A DNA stretch of 11,987 nt from an uncultured Porphyromonadaceae bacterium (lineage in GTDB: Bacteria; Bacteroidota; Bacteroidia; Bacteroidales; Muribaculaceae). Made by a program: the position numbers and the translations under genes. Below the pieces are notes generated by a model. It was given only the letters and a program-made list of their open reading frames with translations, had not been told where the DNA came from and searched no databases. How positions within the stretch are numbered: position 1 is the stretch's first letter; every line of letters starts with the position of its first letter. The DNA is taken from contig USGZ01000014.1 in assembly GCA_900554265.1 (NCBI GenBank), forward strand, positions 1 to 11,987, in the 5' to 3' direction. Positions 5,233 to 11,987 of the stretch are shown here, piece by piece.

Positions 5233-7542
5233 ATGGAAACAGTTCTCTTGATTATTTTATTTCTCCTCCTTGGAGTAGTGTTTCTTGTGGTGCCGGTCGT
5301 TACGCTGCTCAAGCTTCTCGCCGTTTCACGAACTGTCGACGAGCTGCAGCTGTCCAACGATATAATCAGCAATCGCCTCGACGCCATTCAGAACTCCCTC
5401 AGCAATTCCGCTCCTCAGGCGCAAGCGACGCCTGCGGAAGATGCGGCGCCTTGCGAACCGGCGATGCCGGTCGCTCCTCCGCCCTTCCATGGATTGCCCG
5501 CCGATGTCCCCGCGCCCGCACCCATATCCGCTCCAGAGCCCGAGCCATGGTACCGCTCATGGCAGGATTACGAGCCGGAGCCAGCGTCAGAGACGATAGT
5601 CGACCCCGGGCGCGAACGGCGCCGCCGCAACTTCGAGAAACTCGTCGGCGAAAATCTGCTGAGCAAAATCGGCATCCTGGCCCTGATTGTCGGCATCGGG
5701 TTCTTCGTGAAATTCGCCATCGACAACGACTGGGTCGACGAGGTCGGACGCACCATCCTGGGCCTCGTGGCCGGCTGCGGCCTGTGGGGCATCTCGTGGT
5801 TCCTGCGCGACAAGTACCGCAGTTTCGCGTCTGTTCTCGCCGGCGGCGGCTTCGCTGTATGCTTCGTGACAGTGGCCCTTGCATATAATTTCTACCACAT
5901 CTTCAGCGCGCCGGCGACGTTCGCCATCCTCGTAGGTCTGACGGCGTTCATAATCTTCGTCGCCATGCGCTTCGACCGCCGCGAGCTGGCCTCGGTCGGC
6001 ATCCTCGGCGGCTTCATCGCTCCCTTCCTCTGCGCCAGCGACGCGGGCAGCTGCGCGACGCTTTTCGGCTACATCACCCTGCTCAACGCTGGCATCGCCT
6101 TCGTGACCCTGCGCCGCGACTGGTGGGAACTCGCCGCCGCCGGCTGCGCGCTGACGTGGATTGCCGTGGCCGTCTACCGCTTCGCCGAACCGGCCACGCT
6201 GGGCCGCTCGGCCTGGATGCTGAGCTTCTCGACCATATTCGTAATGCTGTTCTCGATACCGCTGGCGACAGTGCTGAGCCACGACCGCAAGAAGTCGACG
6301 CTCACCTTCGTCCTCATCGTGGCGTCGGTGGTCAACTTCGTGGCCTATCTGCTTGCCGGTCTGTACTATATCGACAATATTCCGCTGCTGGGCCATTTCC
6401 GCGGCGCCATTCCCTTCGTGCTCACCGGCATCAGCCTGGTGCTTTTCGGGCTGTTCTACCGCAGCTCGGACGATAACTTCATGCAGAACCTTCTGCTCGG
6501 CGCCGTGATTGTCTGCGCGGCCCTCATCTTCCCGATTCAGTTCTCCGACCCGTCGGTAGTCACCATCGGACTGGCGGCGCTCGCAGTGGCCTATACCGGC
6601 GTCTATGCCCGCACCCGCCGCAGCCTTTTCGGCTGGGCCTCGGTGCTTCTCGGCGCCATCGTCTTCATGCGCCTGCTGAATTCATACGCCACCGACCCCA
6701 CCAGCCTCAGCATCGGCATCACCTACGCCGTCAGCGGCCTCTGCTACGTGGCCATGGCCTTCATAATCAGCCGCTACGTCTTGGCCAGGAGTGCCGATAT
6801 TTCGCAGCGGGCACTCTGGAGCTACCGCGTGGCCCTCTGGACGGGCATAGCCATAGTCTGCGGAGCGACCAGCTTCCTGGCCGAACAGAGCCACAGCGGC
6901 CTCACGGGCGATACGGCCGTTATGGCCACGCTGATGGCATCGCTGCTGCTGGTCACCCTCTACGCCCGCCGCAGCGACGATGCGGGTTGGCTCTTCCCCG
7001 CCCTCGGAGCCTTGGCGTTCATCATATTCGGCGATTCGGTCGACCGCGGCTCGGTAGTCTGCGAGACGGTCGAATGGGCCGGAGCCGCACTATTTGTCGC
7101 CACGGCCATACTCCAGGGCCGGCGCATCTTCGGCGGCCGCGCGCCCCGCGGAATTTTCGGCAGCGACGGCTTCGCGGTCTACTACACCCTGTCGGGTACG
7201 GCGTTCATAATCGCGGCAATCACGACGGCACTCTACTGCGCCAGCCTCACGAAATACTACAGCGCCGGCGTCTCCATCGGACTCATCGTCTGTGGCGCCC
7301 TGGCTATGGCCGCCGGCATGAAGTACCGCTGCCGCGTGGAGCGCATCGTCAGCCTGGGTCTGTTCGGCGTGCTGCTGCTCAAGCTGGTGGCCTACGACCT
7401 GTGGCGCCTGCCCATGGTCGGCCGCATCGCCGTGTTCATCCTCCTCGGCGCCGTCCTGCTGGCCATCTCCTTCGGCTACCAGCGCCTGCGCAAAACCCTC
7501 TTCCCGCCCGAAGAAAATTATTTAAGACAGAAAGACATATAA
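5233..7542 (+). CDS. DUF2339 polytopic membrane protein
   Basis: The 769-residue protein starts with a membrane helix (about 4-27), followed by a short coiled-coil-like stretch (32-58), then a Pro/Ala/Glu-rich linker (59-125), a basic patch RERRRRN (127-133) and the DUF2339 opening GENLLSKIGILALIVGIGFF (139-158) with the conserved FAIDNDW (161-167). The rest is almost wholly hydrophobic, with roughly twenty or more predicted membrane helices up to the C-terminus. The function of DUF2339 proteins is not established. The start was set at the ATG 5233-5235, downstream of the promoter, removing 40 residues of a longer open frame that begins at a TTG in a repeat. The last residues (LRQKDI and stop) are encoded by the left arm of repeat copy 3. 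The gene is GC-rich with chromosomal codon use and sits between two MNT/HEPN cassettes. Confidence 0.88.
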   Translation: METVLLIILFLLLGVVFLVVPVVTLLKLLAVSRTVDELQLSNDIISNRLDAIQNSLSNSAPQAQATPAEDAAPCEPAMPVAPPPFHGLPADVPAPAPISAPEPEPWYRSWQDYEPEPASETIVDPGRERRRRNFEKLVGENLLSKIGILALIVGIGFFVKFAIDNDWVDEVGRTILGLVAGCGLWGISWFLRDKYRSFASVLAGGGFAVCFVTVALAYNFYHIFSAPATFAILVGLTAFIIFVAMRFDRRELASVGILGGFIAPFLCASDAGSCATLFGYITLLNAGIAFVTLRRDWWELAAAGCALTWIAVAVYRFAEPATLGRSAWMLSFSTIFVMLFSIPLATVLSHDRKKSTLTFVLIVASVVNFVAYLLAGLYYIDNIPLLGHFRGAIPFVLTGISLVLFGLFYRSSDDNFMQNLLLGAVIVCAALIFPIQFSDPSVVTIGLAALAVAYTGVYARTRRSLFGWASVLLGAIVFMRLLNSYATDPTSLSIGITYAVSGLCYVAMAFIISRYVLARSADISQRALWSYRVALWTGIAIVCGATSFLAEQSHSGLTGDTAVMATLMASLLLVTLYARRSDDAGWLFPALGALAFIIFGDSVDRGSVVCETVEWAGAALFVATAILQGRRIFGGRAPRGIFGSDGFAVYYTLSGTAFIIAAITTALYCASLTKYYSAGVSIGLIVCGALAMAAGMKYRCRVERIVSLGLFGVLLLKLVAYDLWRLPMVGRIAVFILLGAVLLAISFGYQRLRKTLFPPEENYLRQKDI

Positions 7543-7608
7543 ACATAAAGACAGGAGAACGGAAGAACGGGAGCATGGACGGCCTCTCGTTCTCCTGTTC
7601 TTCTGTCT
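7525..7608 (+). repeat. Palindromic repeat copy 3, overlapping the DUF2339 3' end
   Basis: The ends AGACAG (7525-7530) and CTGTCT (7603-7608) are complementary, and the inner arms ACAGGAGAACG (7551-7561) and CGTTCTCCTGT (7588-7598) pair perfectly over 11 bp. The left arm contains an extra partial duplication (ACATATAAACATAAAG). It begins inside the DUF2339 coding sequence and ends about 65 nt before the second MNT gene. Confidence 0.85.
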
Positions 7609-7634
7609 AAAAGCAACTCTTTCACTGGCGATTT

Positions 7635-7665
7635 TTTGCCATTCTATCATAAATGACTAAATTTG
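7635..7665 (+). promoter_or_regulatory. Promoter of MNT/HEPN cassette 2, nearly leaderless
   Basis: TTTG (7635-7638) and TAAATTTG (7658-7665) are 19 bp apart, with 7 nt between the -7 element and the ATG at 7673. Spacer length and distance to the ATG are the same as in cassette 1, while the spacer sequence differs. Confidence 0.85.
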
Positions 7666-7672
7666 CAGCGGT

Positions 7673-7972
7673 ATGAAGCTGATAGAAATGAATATGGACA
7701 AGATTATCGCCTTGTGCAGAAAGTACAAGGTTGCCAAGCTATGGGTATTCGGCTCCATACTGACGCCTCGCTTCAACGACAAGAGCGACGTCGACTTCTC
7801 CGTAGTTTTCGATTACGACCAGATATCCGATTTGTTTCTGACTTTCTTCGACTTTATCGATGAACTTCAGCAGTTGTTGGGCCGAAAAGTGGACCTGATC
7901 GACGAGACCGCCGTAAAGAATCCCTATTTCCGCCAGGAACTCGACCGCACAAAACATCTAATTTATGGATGA
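7673..7972 (+). CDS. MNT-domain nucleotidyltransferase, MntA-like antitoxin (copy 2)
   Basis: This 99-residue paralogue of the gene at 3898 has GS at 27-28, D39 and D41 of the DVD motif, and D74 in RKVDLI, so all three metal-binding acids are kept. The first 36 residues are identical to copy 1, as are the tail block NPYFRQELD and the final LIYG. The middle (residues 44-70) has diverged and is four residues shorter; by inference this is where partner specificity may lie. It should AMPylate a HEPN partner. The HEPN gene behind it begins with the same 8-bp overlap (7965-7972) but is interrupted by a stop codon, so this antitoxin may now lack a functional partner or may act on the HEPN of copy 1. 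Met6 and Met8 are possible starts, as in copy 1. Confidence 0.92.
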   Translation: MKLIEMNMDKIIALCRKYKVAKLWVFGSILTPRFNDKSDVDFSVVFDYDQISDLFLTFFDFIDELQQLLGRKVDLIDETAVKNPYFRQELDRTKHLIYG

Positions 7973-8318
7973 TCAAATCTATAAATCCCTCAAAGATATT
8001 CTGAACAGCATCGCTCATATCGAACTTTTCTGCTCGACACGCCCGAGAGAATTCAGTGCTTTCTGAGAAGATATCTGTTTCCGAAGCGCCGTGCAGTGGG
8101 AAATTGCCATAATCGGCGAAGCAATGAACCGCATATTGAAATTATATCCTGAAATTCCCATTACTTCGGCACTCAGAATTGTCAATACCCGCAATTATCT
8201 CATCCACGGCTATGACAGTTTAAGAGAGGATTTGATTTGGGCTATAGTAATAAAGCACCTGCCGCTCCTAAAATCGGAAGTGACACAACTTCTACAAACA
8301 GCGGAGGAAATCCAATAA
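7965..8318 (+). pseudogene. HEPN-domain HepT-like toxin (copy 2), interrupted by in-frame TGA
   Basis: The frame opens with ATG GAT GAT inside the MNT gene, just as in copy 1, and reads 33 residues (MDDQIYKSLKDILNSI and onward) to a TGA at 8064-8066. The same frame then continues without another stop to TAA at 8316-8318 and carries IGEAMNRIL, the catalytic motif RNYLIHGY (Rx4HxY) and LIWAIVIKHLP, all as in copy 1. The lesion is therefore one nonsense codon with no frameshift; total length would be 117 residues, matching the 116 of copy 1. Re-initiation at GTG 8091 or ATG 8124 could yield a fragment with the active motif but without the first helices, which is unlikely to fold as the normal dimer. 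A sequencing error cannot be excluded. No sign of selenocysteine insertion is apparent. Confidence 0.85.
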
Positions 8319-8336
8319 AACCAGTTTTTTCTTATT

Positions 8337-8406
8337 GACAGAAAGACATAAAGACAGGAGAACGGGAGCGCCGGAAGGCAGCAATCCTCCCAGTTCTCCT
8401 GTTCTT
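8337..8406 (+). repeat. Palindromic repeat copy 4, between convergent genes
   Basis: ACAGGAGAAC (8354-8363) pairs perfectly with GTTCTCCTGT (8393-8402), extended by GGAG (8365-8368) with CTCC (8387-8390). The first 25 bases of the left arm (8337-8361) are identical to those of copy 6 (10251-10275). It fills the gap between the converging HEPN copy 2 and the GH78-like gene, so it may act as a two-way terminator or barrier. Confidence 0.85.
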
Positions 8407-8409
8407 ATA

Positions 8410-10053
8410 TCAGCGCTGGAAAATTTCCGGATAACGGTGGATGAAATAAACCGGTGTGCAGCTCCACGCATGGCAGGAACTGTTTAGCGGGCTGAAACCA
8501 TATGCCGAGATGAAATCATTGTCGGGATCGTAGGATTCCCAGAATGTATCGGCTCCTTTGGCCACCATGCCGCCCCAATAATCGCGCAAGTACTCCCGGG
8601 CTTCGTCTGTCATTCCGGCGAGAATCATCGCATCGACAAGGTAATGCGTGGCATATGGTGTCCCGGGCATCACAATTTCAGGCATTGCAAGGGCGTTTTC
8701 GATAGCCTTACGGGCCTGGCGATTCTTTATTGCGCCGGCTTTTATCATCCAGGCTTGCGCCAATGCCGAAACCTGCCTATCGGGTCCGCTTACGAACACT
8801 CCACGCTCCCGGTCAAACATGTCACGTCGCGCCGCATTGCGCATCTTTCGCGAAATTCCGGGCCAATCGCTTACCTCGTCTTCGGTGCCGACCATCCGCG
8901 CCAGCTCGTATGTCTGGTCAAGGCCGAAAATCATCGCTCCCTGCATAAGGGTATTCATGTCGAGACCTTCGCGCCAGTCGAAGAACATCCAAGTCCCGCG
9001 TTCATAGTTATGACGATAGATACCATCGTCGTCCACATATCCGAGAGCCTCCTCGACCTGACGCCGGGCAACCGGCCAAAGTTCGCGGGCAGTGTCGTAA
9101 TCACCTGTATCGCACAGATATTCAAGCAAAGTAGAGTTCCACAACAAGGCGTATGTAATGCAATGCGACCGTTCCTGCGCATGTGGAAGCGGATGTTCGA
9201 ATATATTGGAAATCACATTTCCCCGCTCATCGGCGAGAGCGGCAAAAAGATAGAGGCAACGGCGTGTAAGGTCGTAATTGCCGAAAGTATACCTATTGGC
9301 GAGCGTCTGAAGATACATATCCCCGGCCCATAGACGATGGTCGCGTTTAGGACCGTCCTCATACACCGTCTGCATACATTCCCGCAAGGTTTCGATGCTG
9401 ACGCGGCGAATATCGGCTATATCTTCGGGACAAACGGAGTCGACAGATGTCAATATTTCTCCGGCGGAAGTCTGCGCCGTACAGTACATATCGTCGATGG
9501 CAAAGTCGAAATCCGGCGATGCCCCGAGGAGCTCTACACGTACATATCTGAACGCCAGGCGCCGAGGAATCGTTATCTCCGTGTCTACTTCCGTAACGGT
9601 CACTACCTCGTCCTGCATCCATGCGCGACTGAGAGAACCTTTCCACGGCTCAAGAGGCGTGTTGAGTTCAGCCGGCATCTCCGCGAAGAAAAAACGCAGG
9701 CGTACCGGAGCGTCCTGACAACGCGACAGTGTCTTGGTATGGAAAGTAAAGTAACCTGTGAGATGGCGGCCGAAGTCCAGAGTAATCTCCTGAACATCCT
9801 TCATATTTCGCCCGTAGAGCAGTTCCGAAGGATTGCCGGCAAAATCGTATCTCCAGTACTGATAGGCCGCGGAATCGTTGACAGCCGTCACAACAGACTG
9901 TGGACGGACTATCTGATGCTTTAATTCGGGAGTGGCGGCCTCAGCCTTGGCGAGCCAACCTTCCCGTTGATTGCCCCAGACCATATCATTGCTCCGGGCC
10001 GAGAGACTAAACAATGCCAGCAAAAAACCAGCAATAATAGACTTAAGGTACAT
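8410..10053 (-). CDS. Secreted GH78 / alpha-L-rhamnosidase-like glycoside hydrolase
   Basis: This 547-residue protein has a signal peptide (about 1-21, with SLSARS before the likely cleavage site), so it is exported to the periplasm or cell surface. A beta-sandwich region (about 60-195) precedes an alpha/alpha-barrel. In the barrel, DGPKRDHRLWAGD (233-245) aligns without gaps to the GH78 motif DCPxRERLGWxGD, with D238 at the acid position. The C-terminal DTFWESYDP (502-510) supplies the likely general base E506, and SSCHAWS (525-531) matches the conserved GH78 His-Trp block. It is shorter than classical GH78 enzymes (about 900 residues or more), lacking most N-terminal modules. L-rhamnose release from plant or bacterial glycans is the family role; the substrate here is not certain, as this short subgroup is little characterised. 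It is a single-gene unit with its own promoter and no SusC/D pair nearby. Confidence 0.83.
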   Translation of the reverse strand: MYLKSIIAGFLLALFSLSARSNDMVWGNQREGWLAKAEAATPELKHQIVRPQSVVTAVNDSAAYQYWRYDFAGNPSELLYGRNMKDVQEITLDFGRHLTGYFTFHTKTLSRCQDAPVRLRFFFAEMPAELNTPLEPWKGSLSRAWMQDEVVTVTEVDTEITIPRRLAFRYVRVELLGASPDFDFAIDDMYCTAQTSAGEILTSVDSVCPEDIADIRRVSIETLRECMQTVYEDGPKRDHRLWAGDMYLQTLANRYTFGNYDLTRRCLYLFAALADERGNVISNIFEHPLPHAQERSHCITYALLWNSTLLEYLCDTGDYDTARELWPVARRQVEEALGYVDDDGIYRHNYERGTWMFFDWREGLDMNTLMQGAMIFGLDQTYELARMVGTEDEVSDWPGISRKMRNAARRDMFDRERGVFVSGPDRQVSALAQAWMIKAGAIKNRQARKAIENALAMPEIVMPGTPYATHYLVDAMILAGMTDEAREYLRDYWGGMVAKGADTFWESYDPDNDFISAYGFSPLNSSCHAWSCTPVYFIHRYPEIFQR

Positions 10054-10095
10054 GGCGTGATAAGTAATTGGTTATGAATTTATCTTCAGCAAGTG

Positions 10096-10127
10096 CAAAA
10101 TTAGCAAATCCCTTCCTAATTATCAAA
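10096..10127 (-). promoter_or_regulatory. Promoter of the GH78-like gene
   Basis: On the minus strand TTTG (10127-10124) is followed after 20 bp by TAATTTTG (10103-10096), a full consensus match. Transcription would begin near 10089, leaving a leader of about 36 nt. The region from 10104 to 10189 is AT-rich and holds nothing else I recognise. Confidence 0.8.
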
Positions 10128-10189
10128 ACTCAAAAAAATAAATCTTACCCGGCGAATAAAACCGAAAAAACAGCAAGATATTAACTGAA

Positions 10190-10246
10190 TAGACAGGAGT
10201 ATGGGAGGGTCTCAACGCCCACGTTCTCCTGTTCTACTATCTATAA
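10190..10246 (+). repeat. Palindromic repeat copy 5 (shorter)
   Basis: ACAGGAG (10193-10199) pairs with CTCCTGT (10226-10232), and the outer TAGA pairs with TCTA near 10243. The long left extension (GACAGAAAGACATAAA) is missing. It stands directly beside copy 6 as a tandem pair. Confidence 0.7.
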
Positions 10247-10249
10247 ATC

Positions 10250-10327
10250 AGACAGAAAGACATAAAGACAGGAGAGCTGGAGTACGGGGGGCGTAGTCGG
10301 CCTCCTGTTTCTCCTGTTCTCCTGTCT
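10250..10327 (+). repeat. Palindromic repeat copy 6, downstream of GLPGLI gene
   Basis: The outer arms AGACAG (10250-10255) and CTGTCT (10322-10327) pair, as do the inner ACAGGAGA (10268-10275) and TCTCCTGT (10310-10317). The right side carries CTCCTGT three times in slightly varied form (10302-10327), suggesting slippage. It ends 9 nt past the GLPGLI stop codon, read on the minus strand. Confidence 0.85.
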
Positions 10328-10335
10328 ATAAAATC

Positions 10336-11193
10336 TTAGCGGGATTTGTAGTCGGGTTCGAGGGAGTGGCGGAGGCCGTCGTATTTGGGCACTTCGATTT
10401 CGTTGCCGTCGTCGTCGTAAGCCACTATCTTAACGGCTATCCCCTCTGCCTGGAGTATGCTCTCCTCGTTGTTGGTGAAGTATTCGGCATTCCCGAGGGC
10501 CTGCCTGCGCTCTACCGGCGAGTAGTTCTCCTGCATGTACATCGGCGAGATAAGGCGGTCCGAGAGCTCTATGCCGGTGGCGGTGAAGGTGAAGCCGCCG
10601 TCGGCTTCGGCCTTTAGTATGAGGCCGGGCAGACCGTGCAGTTTCCAGGGACCGTAGGGCATCGGTATCTCGGGCGCGAACCATGCCGTCCATTGGCGGC
10701 CGTGATAATCTGTCCGGGCCATGACGCACTGGTAATCCATAACGGTAGCGACAGAGTCGCCGACGACGATCCACTCCATCTCGTCCAGCGGCTCGCTGTA
10801 TCGGCCGAAGTCATCGCCGAATTTGTCGAATACCGTCAGCGCCCCGGCTGCAGGGTCGGTGAATACATAGGTATGAACCTTCTTGGCCGGCCCCTTGGTC
10901 ATATCCACGCTTATGGAGCCGTCCGGTTCGATTGTCATGCAGGACTTCCGGAGTATCTCGTTGTATTTGGCCTCTCCCCCCGGAGTGGATTTCAGCGAAT
11001 CGACCCATAGGCTGATGTCGTTGAAGAATTTCGCCTGCGCCGGCGAGGCAAGCAGGGTCATTCTCTGAGTCCTGACGCTTCCGAATTTATCGGGATGGGT
11101 ATAGTCATAGCCGACAGCGATTTCGGCCTTGTTCTGCGCCGCCGCGGCCAGCATGGCGACAAAGCACAGAAGCGTGATGAATAATTTCTTCAT
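10336..11193 (-). CDS. GLPGLI family protein, secreted
   Basis: The 285-residue protein carries the name-giving motif of the GLPGLI family (TIGR01200) in GPWKLHGLPGLI at residues 181-192. A clear signal peptide MKKLFITLLCFVAMLAAAAQ covers residues 1-20, so it is periplasmic or outer-membrane associated. Family members are found mainly in Bacteroidota and have no established function; in some genomes they sit near TonB-dependent receptors or metal-related genes, but none is visible here. I chose the ATG at 11191-11193: the longer frame begins at a TTG (11220) that overlaps a candidate -7 element (CATATTTG, minus strand, 11225-11218; one mismatch) and would bury the signal peptide. The gap to the upstream GNAT gene is 73 nt, so read-through from it is possible. 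Two palindromic repeats follow the stop. Confidence 0.88.
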   Translation of the reverse strand: MKKLFITLLCFVAMLAAAAQNKAEIAVGYDYTHPDKFGSVRTQRMTLLASPAQAKFFNDISLWVDSLKSTPGGEAKYNEILRKSCMTIEPDGSISVDMTKGPAKKVHTYVFTDPAAGALTVFDKFGDDFGRYSEPLDEMEWIVVGDSVATVMDYQCVMARTDYHGRQWTAWFAPEIPMPYGPWKLHGLPGLILKAEADGGFTFTATGIELSDRLISPMYMQENYSPVERRQALGNAEYFTNNEESILQAEGIAVKIVAYDDDGNEIEVPKYDGLRHSLEPDYKSR

Positions 11194-11266
11194 ACAGTAT
11201 ATGGTTGTATTATGATTCAAATATGCGGGGGAGAACCGGTTTATGCGCCTGTCGCCCGGCTGCGGA

Positions 11267-11987
11267 CTACAGGTCCAGGCGGTAGCTCACATAGGCTATG
11301 CCCCGGGCACCGAAGCCGCATTTCTGCCGGATAAGACCGGGGTTGAGGATGCGCCCGTGGTCCTCGTTGCTGGTGCCGAAGTCGAAGTAGCGGAAGCGCG
11401 CCAGCGAGGCTCGCACAAGGTAGTCGAACAGTACCGGGAGCGCCCTGAGGTCCCGACCCTCGGGCGTCGAGGCTATGTACTGGGCGTGGGCGCAGGTGTC
11501 GGTGAAGTACATCAGCACGCCGGCCTGCATCGTCCCGTCGCCGGAGAAGGCTCCGAACAGGCGTATGTTTTCCGGAAAGCGGCCGGCCAGGAGCTGCAGC
11601 TCAGCCAGCGAATGTACGGGCGTGGCGCCGTGGCGCTCGGCCAGGTTGCGCGTCAACATGGCATGGAAGGCCGTAAAGTCCGTGCTTTCGGCAACATATA
11701 TTCCGTTCTTATGCCCGCGGACAATGTTGCGGCGCGTGTTCTCGCTCAGTTCCGGCTCGCTCTCGGCCTCGCAGGCCGACGAGAGGTTCACTTCCCCGAT
11801 GCGCGCCCCGAGGCGGAAAAGGGCGTAGATATCGTCCTCGGCGGGACTGCGGTGGTAGATATGGGGGATGGCCTTGTATATCATACTCCTGCGACCCTGG
11901 CTGCGATAGTGCGCGGCGATAGCGCCGAGGATATCGACGGCATCGCCGCCGCAGGTATGGAAGGGCAGGATTAGGCCCCCGTAAGTG
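11267..11987 (-). CDS. GNAT/FemAB-like acyltransferase, N-terminus outside window
   Basis: The minus-strand frame is open from the right edge to a TAG at 11267-11269, giving 239 visible residues; an internal ATG at 11884 is not the real start because coding continues upstream (YGGLILPFHTCGGDAVDILG near the edge). The pattern matches Bacteroidota GNAT/FemAB-like proteins: MIYKAIPHIYHRSPAEDD, then ALFRLGARIGEVNLSS, a central GVLMYFTDTCAHAQYIAST, and the C-terminal RYFDFGTSNEDHGRILNPGL with KCGFGARG. The fold transfers an acyl or aminoacyl group; FemAB relatives build peptidoglycan cross-bridges, but this subgroup has no defined substrate and often sits in surface-glycan loci. The window does not show its promoter or upstream neighbours. 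Cytoplasmic; no membrane segment is seen. Confidence 0.82.
   Translation of the reverse strand, partial: TYGGLILPFHTCGGDAVDILGAIAAHYRSQGRRSMIYKAIPHIYHRSPAEDDIYALFRLGARIGEVNLSSACEAESEPELSENTRRNIVRGHKNGIYVAESTDFTAFHAMLTRNLAERHGATPVHSLAELQLLAGRFPENIRLFGAFSGDGTMQAGVLMYFTDTCAHAQYIASTPEGRDLRALPVLFDYLVRASLARFRYFDFGTSNEDHGRILNPGLIRQKCGFGARGIAYVSYRLDL

Noticed and set aside
5587..6396. 269-codon minus-strand frame within the DUF2339 gene
   Set aside because: It is an antisense shadow of a convincing membrane protein, rich in Ala, Glu and Arg, with no family resemblance.
8064..8066. TGA in HEPN copy 2 as a selenocysteine codon
   Set aside because: HEPN RNases use no Cys or Sec at this place, and no selenocysteine insertion hairpin is evident directly after it.
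5027..10327. CRISPR-like array made of the dispersed repeats
   Set aside because: Units are hundreds to thousands of bases apart, vary in length and have whole genes between them; no regular spacers and no cas genes are present.
11243..11974. 243-codon plus-strand frame at the right edge
   Set aside because: It is antisense to the GNAT/FemAB-like gene, which has recognisable blocks and stays open to the edge.

Overview
The window reads as a chromosomal fragment of a GC-rich member of the Bacteroidota, most likely the order Bacteroidales (a Muribaculaceae-like gut bacterium is my guess). The evidence is several good matches to the Bacteroidota promoter TTTG-N19/20-TAnnTTTG, short weakly marked leaders, and families typical of that group: DUF1343/NamZ next to an SSS symporter, a GLPGLI protein, a secreted GH78-like enzyme, and small MNT/HEPN, DUF3791 and DUF2442 proteins.

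Layout. Positions 1-3544 (minus strand) form a three-gene unit, read right to left: a secreted NamZ-like exo-muramidase, a sodium:solute symporter, and a WYL-domain regulator cut by the left edge. It looks like a salvage unit for a peptidoglycan sugar, probably N-acetylmuramic acid. Divergent from it, at 3706-3862, is a tRNA-Ala(GGC) gene with its own promoter and terminator. Directly behind the tRNA, 3860-5006 (plus) carries four tightly packed small genes: MNT nucleotidyltransferase (antitoxin), HEPN RNase (toxin), a DUF3791 protein and a DUF2442 protein. Then comes a large DUF2339 polytopic membrane protein (5233-7542). After it is a second, paralogous MNT-HEPN cassette (7673-8318), whose HEPN gene is interrupted by an in-frame TGA. 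Positions 8410-10053 (minus) encode a secreted GH78/alpha-L-rhamnosidase-like enzyme, 10336-11193 (minus) a secreted GLPGLI-family protein, and 11267-11987 (minus) a FemAB/GNAT-like acyltransferase whose N-terminus lies beyond the right edge.

Five copies of an imperfect palindromic repeat (about 55-85 bp; left arm like GACAGAAAGACATAAAGAC, right arm like GTTCTCCTGTTCTCCTGTC) fill the gaps at 5027-5155, 7525-7608, 8337-8406 and 10190-10327. One copy runs into the 3' end of the DUF2339 gene and supplies its last codons.

The least ordinary features are the duplicated MNT/HEPN cassettes, which share a promoter placed so that transcripts would be nearly leaderless; the broken HEPN partnered with an intact MNT; the four-gene chain ending in DUF3791-DUF2442; and the palindromic repeat family. 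I see no CRISPR array, transposase, integrase, phage gene or rRNA.
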